Assembly (NCBI GenBank): GCA_039105265.1
Contig: JAPFFF010000016.1
Location: forward strand, 1,674,001-1,738,000
Direction of reading: 5' to 3'
DNA from: Tritrichomonas musculus
Taxonomy: Eukaryota; Parabasalia; Tritrichomonadida; Tritrichomonadidae
DNA: 64,000 nt
The notes beneath the pieces were generated by a model. The model saw nothing but the letters and a program-made list of their open reading frames with translations. It had not been told where the DNA came from and made no database searches. A program made the position numbers and the translations under genes. Below, one piece after another: positions 58,057 to 64,000 of this stretch. Position 1 is the stretch's first letter, and every line of letters starts with the position of its first letter.

Positions 58057-60135
58057 ATGTTATACCGAAACGAAAGAGCTCATAACCTTCGCACTGAAAC
58101 AGGAAACGTTCTTCATGCATTTGAAGAGATGAGAAACATGATTAATGTCAATGACGGTACACGTTCATTTTCATTCAGAACAGTTGACTGTCATGACCAA
58201 CCAGCTCCGTTTACAGCTGGTCAATATTCGCAAATCAGTTTAACACATCCTGACCATTTCGTAAGTGATATTGATAAAGGTTTCTTAACATTTCACGTTA
58301 AATTAGATTTATCATTGAACACAGATATGAGTAAATTAAACGCCATTGATGACCCCAACAACTTGTACAAGCTGTTTGTTGGTTTCAAATCTTCAAATCA
58401 GTTGTTTGACAGGTTAGAGATTCTTCATAATAATGTCAATGTCGGATACCAACAGAATGAATGCATTCGTGAAGGCTTCTTGTATTCATCAGTTAAACCA
58501 GAAGCCGAGAAGAAACGCCGTAGATTCGTTCATTCATTGTGGGAAAACATTAGCAACTATTCACAGACACATGCAGGAGCTTATGTTAATTTGAATTCAT
58601 TTAAGAACACAGGAAGAAGCGAAGTCGAATTTGATTTGAATGTTCCTTTTGATGATTTGCTTGCTTTACAGGCATTTGATTTATTCCCTAACGGAATCAT
58701 TGGTGATTTATCAATTCGTTTTCAAGTTAGTCCAGCTGGTCTTGTTTGGGCAGTATTAGACCCTTTCACAGTTGCAGAAGCGAAAGTATTTCTTGAAGAT
58801 AATGATTCAATATCGATGGATGAACTCGATAGATTAAAGGAAATCAAAGCCCGTGGTCATCTTCGTCATCAATTCACACAAATCGGTAATCAAGCAGTGA
58901 TTCCAGGTCCAGGAACTCCGTCACCAGACCCATCACCAACACCAACACCTGTACCACCATCACCATCACCAACACCTGACCCATCACCAGAAGAAGAAGA
59001 TAAACCAGAACCATCACCATCACCTGAACCAACACCTGCACCAATCAAATATAAACTCACTTATAGAATTGGTGAGCAATATAACTTTGGAAGCGATGGT
59101 TCATATACTTATGATGATATTGCAACAGACCTTTCAATGTATTTCAGTTATACAGCAGAAGAGTTCGCAAAATTAGACCTCAAACCAACAGCAACTGATG
59201 AAGAGATTTGTTTAGCAAATCCAGATTACACAAAGCCACCATTGACACACAACGACGGAAAGTATTATGTTTGGCAAATTGAGAAAACAGTTGCTAAATC
59301 AGCTCTCAGAGTTGTTAATGAATATCATGACGCAAGAGCTCAATTATTGAAAGAAACATATTCTGCTCAAACAGCAACACTTACTGTTAATCGAATGACA
59401 ATCACAGCTTGTAAATCTAATATGCAAGGCTTTGGAGTTTGTGAAGCTACAAGACAAGGAATTGAAGACATTTTAAGACAAGGTTTAATCATTCCTTCAC
59501 AAAAAGTTGATTATCATGCTTTTCCAATCGCTCCAGCAGCAAACGGAATCAAGTCAACATTGAATATTCCATTAATCAATGCAACTAATTTATCAATCAT
59601 GTTTCCAAAGCATCATAATGATTTAACTGTCTTTGAAAACCCAGTTTATCAAAATTGTTTCTTGAATATTGGTGGAAAGAACTTCCCAGACGAAAACGTT
59701 TCAACCATTGGTGCACGATTCTTTGAAAATCAATTAACGGCTGGTGATTTAGATGCAATCACTCTTTCATGCACAAAGGAATTTGAGGATTCGATGACAA
59801 TGCCAAAGAATGACGCTAACGGTAAGAGATACAACAACACAATCAGTGATGCAACATCATTTGTATTCAACATTCAAACAGAACGAGCAAGTGCAGGATA
59901 TTGTTATGACGGACTTGATGGAGGTTTTGGAAACGTTCAGATACAAGTCAATGGAATGCCTATCTATACAGGCGCTGATGATACATATTACAATGTTGTT
60001 GAGCCAGATGGAACCATCACCAGACCACCACCAACTCAATTATGGATAACTAGGGATACATATTTCAAACTTTCTTTGGAAGGATTGGAATATGTTGATG
60101 ATGAAACACCAAAAGGAAGCCAAGCAAATGAATAA
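58057..60135 (+). CDS. Major capsid protein, element C, with surface insertion
   Basis: 692 aa; homologous at both ends to the 568-aa capsid protein of B (SLWEN, YQQNE, NATNLSIMFPK, YNNTISDATSF, DDTYYN, LWITRDTYF). Between about residues 283 and 400 it carries an insertion absent from B. It consists of a proline/serine linker of PSP and PTP repeats (about 284-328) and a small acidic beta-rich domain (IGEQYNFGSDGSYTYDDIAT and onward). The insertion falls mid-protein, where double jelly-roll capsids have surface towers, so it may be exposed on the shell. It is followed by the integrase gene, 58 bp away. Confidence 0.82.
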   Translation: MLYRNERAHNLRTETGNVLHAFEEMRNMINVNDGTRSFSFRTVDCHDQPAPFTAGQYSQISLTHPDHFVSDIDKGFLTFHVKLDLSLNTDMSKLNAIDDPNNLYKLFVGFKSSNQLFDRLEILHNNVNVGYQQNECIREGFLYSSVKPEAEKKRRRFVHSLWENISNYSQTHAGAYVNLNSFKNTGRSEVEFDLNVPFDDLLALQAFDLFPNGIIGDLSIRFQVSPAGLVWAVLDPFTVAEAKVFLEDNDSISMDELDRLKEIKARGHLRHQFTQIGNQAVIPGPGTPSPDPSPTPTPVPPSPSPTPDPSPEEEDKPEPSPSPEPTPAPIKYKLTYRIGEQYNFGSDGSYTYDDIATDLSMYFSYTAEEFAKLDLKPTATDEEICLANPDYTKPPLTHNDGKYYVWQIEKTVAKSALRVVNEYHDARAQLLKETYSAQTATLTVNRMTITACKSNMQGFGVCEATRQGIEDILRQGLIIPSQKVDYHAFPIAPAANGIKSTLNIPLINATNLSIMFPKHHNDLTVFENPVYQNCFLNIGGKNFPDENVSTIGARFFENQLTAGDLDAITLSCTKEFEDSMTMPKNDANGKRYNNTISDATSFVFNIQTERASAGYCYDGLDGGFGNVQIQVNGMPIYTGADDTYYNVVEPDGTITRPPPTQLWITRDTYFKLSLEGLEYVDDETPKGSQANE

Positions 60136-60174
60136 ATGAATTGATTTCATTAAATAATCGTCAATAAATAATAT

Positions 60175-60186
60175 CTTTATTTTTGC
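60175..60186 (+). promoter_or_regulatory. CTTTATTTTTGC leader motif
   Basis: It is followed by GATTCAA and the integrase ATG at 60194, and is identical to the 12-mer before the gene at 47028 in element B. Confidence 0.6.
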
Positions 60187-60193
60187 GATTCAA

Positions 60194-61270
60194 ATGAATG
60201 AATCAATCAACTATCCTTTCAAATCTAAATACAAGTACATCAAAGACACAAACATTAAAACTGAGCCCTATATTAAGGATTATCAATTGAAAACAGTAAA
60301 GAAACTATCAAAACCTGATTTTTCATTTGAGCCTCATTGTTGGGAAATGGATATAATGTTTGCATTAAACAAAGCTTATCTTGTTCTTATCAATGTAAAC
60401 ACCAAATACTTAATTGTTGAACCGATTGCTGACAGAACTGAGTTAACTATAATCAAAGTAATTGATAAACTAGTCAATAAAAGGAATATCAGAATCGAAA
60501 CAATTAAATGTGATGGTGAACAGGCTTTTATATCAAATGCATTCAAAAGTTATTGCAACGGAGACGAAAGATACCAATCAAACAAACTGTCAATTAAATT
60601 CAAAGCCCCAAACAAAATAAAGTTAATCATTGATGATTCACCTTTCACGAATGCACATAAATGTGTTGATGCAGTAATCAGAACTTTACGAAACGCCTTC
60701 GGTCAATCACAACAACGAATGACAAATAATGTATTAATGCTACAAATGGTTGAATGGTACAATAACACTCCTCATTCATCTCTTCGCTTATTGAATCCTT
60801 TATACACGTCATTTGACGAAGAAACCGATGAATACCTTGACAAACGACAATCAAAATACATTTATCTAACACCTCAACAGATGCAAGACGACCGCGACTT
60901 TGAATGGCAATACATAAGAGCAAAATCAATGCAATTGAAAGAGATTCAACAAAAACAACGATTTAAAGGTCTTCTGTCATATAAACCCAAAAATATAATA
61001 CTCATTCACACCGATTACGGAAAAACAGAAAAGAAACATGAAAAGCGAAGAAGAGTATTCAATGAACTCGCTGAATTCATTTGTTATGAATCAGGAAACG
61101 TTAAATGTAAACTATTAAATCCTTTGCGTCAAACTAACAAAACACTGAAGAACAAAACAATAATAACAGTTCCTATCATGTACACAAAATATGTTTGTTC
61201 GTCAATAGATGCTTTGAATGATGATTATAAAGTATTCTTTTTGACTTATAAAACGCAAAATGAAAGCTAA
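60194..61270 (+). CDS. Retroviral-type (rve) integrase
   Basis: 358 aa. The core fold runs from about residue 45 to 215: CWEMDIMFALNKAYLVLINV, IETIKCDGEQAFISNAF and VDAVIRTLRNAFGQSQ, followed by MLQMVEWYNNTPHSSL. This layout fits the c-integrase of Mavericks, which inserts the element into host DNA with a short target duplication. The C-terminal part (about 260-355) is basic and beta-rich, like the SH3 or chromodomain-like end of such integrases. The region before the core is short. The gene lies between the capsid gene and the 116-aa gene and overlaps the latter by 11 bp. Confidence 0.88.
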   Translation: MNESINYPFKSKYKYIKDTNIKTEPYIKDYQLKTVKKLSKPDFSFEPHCWEMDIMFALNKAYLVLINVNTKYLIVEPIADRTELTIIKVIDKLVNKRNIRIETIKCDGEQAFISNAFKSYCNGDERYQSNKLSIKFKAPNKIKLIIDDSPFTNAHKCVDAVIRTLRNAFGQSQQRMTNNVLMLQMVEWYNNTPHSSLRLLNPLYTSFDEETDEYLDKRQSKYIYLTPQQMQDDRDFEWQYIRAKSMQLKEIQQKQRFKGLLSYKPKNIILIHTDYGKTEKKHEKRRRVFNELAEFICYESGNVKCKLLNPLRQTNKTLKNKTIITVPIMYTKYVCSSIDALNDDYKVFFLTYKTQNES

Positions 61271-61610
61271 ACAACCAATCACAAAACGATACTATCACAC
61301 ACAAACAAAAGATTTTAATCTTCCTGATGATTTCGTTTATAGTCGCAACAAGAAGTACATTGTTGTTCAGTATTGTGGTGCTGTTGTCAATCAACATATT
61401 GTTGGTGATTTGATGGTTCATTCAGATATTGTTGAATTCATGCCTTTCTGCGACCATTTCATTATGCTTGCTAACAGACGACAAACGAAATATCGTAAAT
61501 ATGAATGTCTGAACAACACAAAAAAAGAGTATCATTTATGGTTCACAGACATGAAAGGAAACGTTATTGAACCTGAATCATTTATATTCAGTTGTCTTTT
61601 GATTTATTAA
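61260..61610 (+). CDS. Conserved Maverick protein (116 aa), copy in C
   Basis: Homologue of the 113-aa protein at 46687. Conserved features are FVYSRNKKYIVVQYC, a central M-P-F-C-D-H-F stretch, LWFTDMKGNVIEPE and the L-I-Y end. It starts within the last codons of the integrase gene, so the two are probably expressed from closely linked or shared transcripts. Confidence 0.75.
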   Translation: MKAKQPITKRYYHTQTKDFNLPDDFVYSRNKKYIVVQYCGAVVNQHIVGDLMVHSDIVEFMPFCDHFIMLANRRQTKYRKYECLNNTKKEYHLWFTDMKGNVIEPESFIFSCLLIY

Positions 61611-61622
61611 TGACTATTCAAA

Positions 61623-62744
61623 ATGGATTCTCATGTATTTTATTTAAATCCGAATCAATTGGCTGATATGAGCAATTATAAAATTAATGGTGTAGCACCG
61701 ATTGCATTTGCTATGATTACGACTACTGAATCAAGGTCAATTTATATTTTTCCATCAACTTTTACATTTCCGAGGCAAGTTCAAAGTATTTATAAAGGTA
61801 CAACATTAACGACTAGACCTGCATGGATGTTATATTTAATTGGTGATGGAATTTATAGTCCGTCATACATATTTATACGAAAGATACTACCAGGATTTCA
61901 AGAACCTGTATTTGTATTATTAAATGATAACACACCTAAAGATATAACAAATTATTATGTAGAATATGATGGTGAAGCTTATTTTAATAGAGTAAATTTC
62001 GCTTTTACTTATGAGGTATTCATGAATGCATTTAATAATATAATTACTGCAGCTGATACAGGTTATAATCCTAATGCAAATAAAACATATATATCATTCA
62101 CCGTTTATGATAATCCAAACTTAATACCGATAATTGATTTCTATGATAACACAGAACCAGGTTCTGACACCAATGATATTAGAATACAAACAATGAACGA
62201 TTTAAATCAAAATACGAATTATAAACCGAAGAAACCTGCACATTTAGGTTTTCGAAATGATACTATATTCACTGAATATCCTATATTCAAACCAAATATA
62301 AAACCCGATAACGAAACAACAACAAATGAAACAACAGAAAATATTAAATCATTAACTCCCAATCCACCAAGAAAGCATAAATCAAAAGAAAATGATAACA
62401 AAGTTCATTTTTCAGCATCAGCCATAAGTACAAAACCAAATTATCCAACAAGCTATGAACCTATTGAAATTGAAGACGATTGGCATGTAAGAAATCAAAA
62501 TCAATCACAAGGCTTTTATTTTGAAACACCAAATCCTAATAAGACATCAAATTATTCTGAACGACAACAAAACATAAATAATGATACTTTTGAAGACTTG
62601 TCAACTTCACTTGATAATCAGCAAGACCAGAAGAAACAACCACAATCAACAAAACGTTATAGTTTTAGAATCGTTTCAGACCCAAATGACAAAAATAATA
62701 ATAATAATAATAATAACAATAATGGAGGTTTTGATTTAAATTAA
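61623..62744 (+). CDS. Hypothetical virion-like protein, 373 aa
   Basis: The N-terminal 180 residues look globular and beta-rich (YIFPSTFTFPRQVQSIYKGT, then FIRKILPGFQEPVFVLLND). The remainder is disordered, rich in N, Q, T and K, and ends in a polyasparagine run and GGFDLN. No family is recognised. It is placed between the 116-aa gene and the convergent EF-hand-like gene, where B has its Q-rich protein. A disordered N/Q-rich region in both, without sequence similarity, may indicate equivalent roles. Confidence 0.6.
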   Translation: MDSHVFYLNPNQLADMSNYKINGVAPIAFAMITTTESRSIYIFPSTFTFPRQVQSIYKGTTLTTRPAWMLYLIGDGIYSPSYIFIRKILPGFQEPVFVLLNDNTPKDITNYYVEYDGEAYFNRVNFAFTYEVFMNAFNNIITAADTGYNPNANKTYISFTVYDNPNLIPIIDFYDNTEPGSDTNDIRIQTMNDLNQNTNYKPKKPAHLGFRNDTIFTEYPIFKPNIKPDNETTTNETTENIKSLTPNPPRKHKSKENDNKVHFSASAISTKPNYPTSYEPIEIEDDWHVRNQNQSQGFYFETPNPNKTSNYSERQQNINNDTFEDLSTSLDNQQDQKKQPQSTKRYSFRIVSDPNDKNNNNNNNNNNGGFDLN

Positions 62745-63983
62745 TTATTCATTATTCATTCTTTGATGTAATGGTTTAAGATTAACAGCAAAATTATCAT
62801 ATTTATTTTTGTTCTGCAATTTGCTTTCTTTGAGTTGTGCTTTGAATGCTGTGTATCCACAATTTGGATATATATCTCTTTCTATTGCTGCGGTGATTCG
62901 TTTAATGAAATTATCTTTAACGTTCTTAATATCTTCTGGCGATGCTTCTTTAATTCCTTCTGCATTTCGTTTCAACCTGTTATATCCTTCTTGCTTACTT
63001 ACATCAACATTGAAACCAACACCAAAGACAACATAATCAATGTAATGCATTAATTCAGTAAATTGTTTACCCCAATTACTTGGTTCAGCCTTTAATTCTC
63101 CTGATGTGATATCAATAGCTTTATCAATAATCTTCTCAACATATGATTGAACATTCTTTCCTAATACTGAAACATATTCTTTATTGTTCTGTTGTTTCCA
63201 ATATATCCATTGTTCATATGTTAATATCTTTCCATTGAACTTATTGTCTTGAATTAGTTCTTTGAAAGGAGCATCAAAGAGATAAGCAAATAACATATTT
63301 GATACAGCAAGGTAATTGATGAGTTTCTTCAAAGGAGATAATACAAAGAATTGTTCGTCATTCCAATACACTTTCCAGACTTTAGAAAAGATTGATGACC
63401 AATAAGAACTTGGTGTAATACGTTTGCTGACTCTTGCTTTTCCCAGACCCATAGGACCGTAAAAATTTTCTAGCTCTTGCATTTCTTTTCCCTTTGTTAA
63501 TTTGTATTGACCAGCATCCCAATCAATTTTCTTGATATCTTTATCAAATAATGATTGAATCCATTTATTGAACGGCATTTCTTTTCTTTCTTGTTTTGTT
63601 TTAATAACAGATTTCCAAACTTTCTTGTAAGGAGAAGCAAATACAAGCTTGTATCCGTTAATGATTGAAGGATTACCGTTCCTATCAATTAAAATAACAT
63701 CATCAACTTTATCACCGTTCAAGTCTGTTATTGAGTTTCCTAACGGGTCTTTGGCATTTTCTGGTAATAAACGATATCTTGGTTTACCGTCTTTATCAAC
63801 TGAATTCTTACAGTATTCAATAGCTGTATCACGACAAGCTGCATTCGGAATGTATTTGATTCTGAAGTTTCCGTTAATAATCATATCAATAAATTTATCT
63901 CTGTAATAGGATATATTACCACCAACCCGAGGTATTTCAAGCTTGTCAAATGAATCCTTTAATGTTGAGTTAACAAGAGGCAT
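62745..63983 (-). CDS. EF-hand-like Maverick protein, copy in C
   Basis: 412 aa; homologue of the 404-aa protein at 50578. The loop DLNGDKVDDVILIDRNGN and the following INGY align with the B copy, as do the flanking YR-rich segments. The long helical C-terminal half includes KRITAAIERDIYPNCGYTAF. It starts at the ATG at 63983 and stops directly against the end of the 373-aa gene (no gap). The last 17 bases of the window hold no further gene. Confidence 0.7.
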   Translation of the reverse strand: MPLVNSTLKDSFDKLEIPRVGGNISYYRDKFIDMIINGNFRIKYIPNAACRDTAIEYCKNSVDKDGKPRYRLLPENAKDPLGNSITDLNGDKVDDVILIDRNGNPSIINGYKLVFASPYKKVWKSVIKTKQERKEMPFNKWIQSLFDKDIKKIDWDAGQYKLTKGKEMQELENFYGPMGLGKARVSKRITPSSYWSSIFSKVWKVYWNDEQFFVLSPLKKLINYLAVSNMLFAYLFDAPFKELIQDNKFNGKILTYEQWIYWKQQNNKEYVSVLGKNVQSYVEKIIDKAIDITSGELKAEPSNWGKQFTELMHYIDYVVFGVGFNVDVSKQEGYNRLKRNAEGIKEASPEDIKNVKDNFIKRITAAIERDIYPNCGYTAFKAQLKESKLQNKNKYDNFAVNLKPLHQRMNNE

Positions 63984-64000
63984 ATCTTTTTTATCACGAC

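Larger units (their letters stand above)
56484..64000. mobile_element. Maverick/Polinton element C (right end outside window)
   Basis: A second capsid gene, an integrase and homologues of four further B genes identify another Maverick, with its capsid gene on the strand opposite to that of B. The left end is placed at 56484 (AGTAGTATAT followed by a hairpin); 56370 is the alternative. The frames look open and no obvious breaks are seen, so it is probably young. Polymerase, ATPase and protease genes are not in this part and may follow beyond 64000. Its start coincides with the end of the fibre-like gene of B, which suggests insertion of C into B. Confidence 0.82.

Overview
The window looks like nuclear DNA of the parabasalid parasite Trichomonas vaginalis. 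The signs are very AT-rich DNA, almost no introns, BspA-type leucine-rich repeat genes, a BTB-RCC1 gene, a DUF3447-type ankyrin remnant, and several virus-like Maverick (Polinton) elements. The species name is inferred from these families, not proven.

Layout. (1) 1-6237 is the polymerase arm of Maverick A: KilA-N, a NUMOD4-like protein, protein-primed DNA polymerase B and small genes, all on the minus strand; its other end lies outside the window. (2) 6238-6404 is a short spacer with hairpins. (3) 6405-41158 is a tandem array of an 8.9-kb host unit: three full copies (8911, 8907 and 8904 bp) and a fourth, truncated copy. Each full unit holds one long BTB-RCC1-like gene (minus) and a graveyard of broken host genes: a 5'-truncated BspA gene with a glycine-rich tail (plus), an ankyrin fragment (minus), a UBR-type E3 ligase relic (minus), a second BspA pseudogene (plus) and a palindromic element. 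Copy 4 is interrupted by a 2.93-kb non-coding DNA transposon with TIRs and a 7-bp target duplication. That transposon itself contains a 638-bp element with a 9-bp duplication. (4) 41166 to about 56369 is Maverick B: a three-domain C48 protease, major capsid protein, packaging ATPase, small basic virion-like protein, EF-hand-like protein and a fibre-like giant protein. (5) 56484 (or 56370) to the window end is Maverick C, running in the opposite sense: a second capsid protein, an integrase and homologues of at least four other B genes. C appears to have landed in or beside the fibre-like gene of B.

How the parts relate. B and C carry the same morphogenetic core: coiled-coil protein, then small basic protein, then a divergent promoter, then capsid protein, then a 113-116-aa protein. 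They differ in the rest. No polymerase is visible in B or C, and no integrase in A or B, so each is seen incompletely or relies on parts outside the window.

The most unusual signal is at the element ends. The three best candidate termini (6237 read on the minus strand, 41166 and 56484) each begin AGTAGT. Each is followed within 10-13 nt by a two-part hairpin: an outer arm, a near-symmetric internal loop, then an inner arm. The hairpin sequences are unrelated but the architecture is the same.
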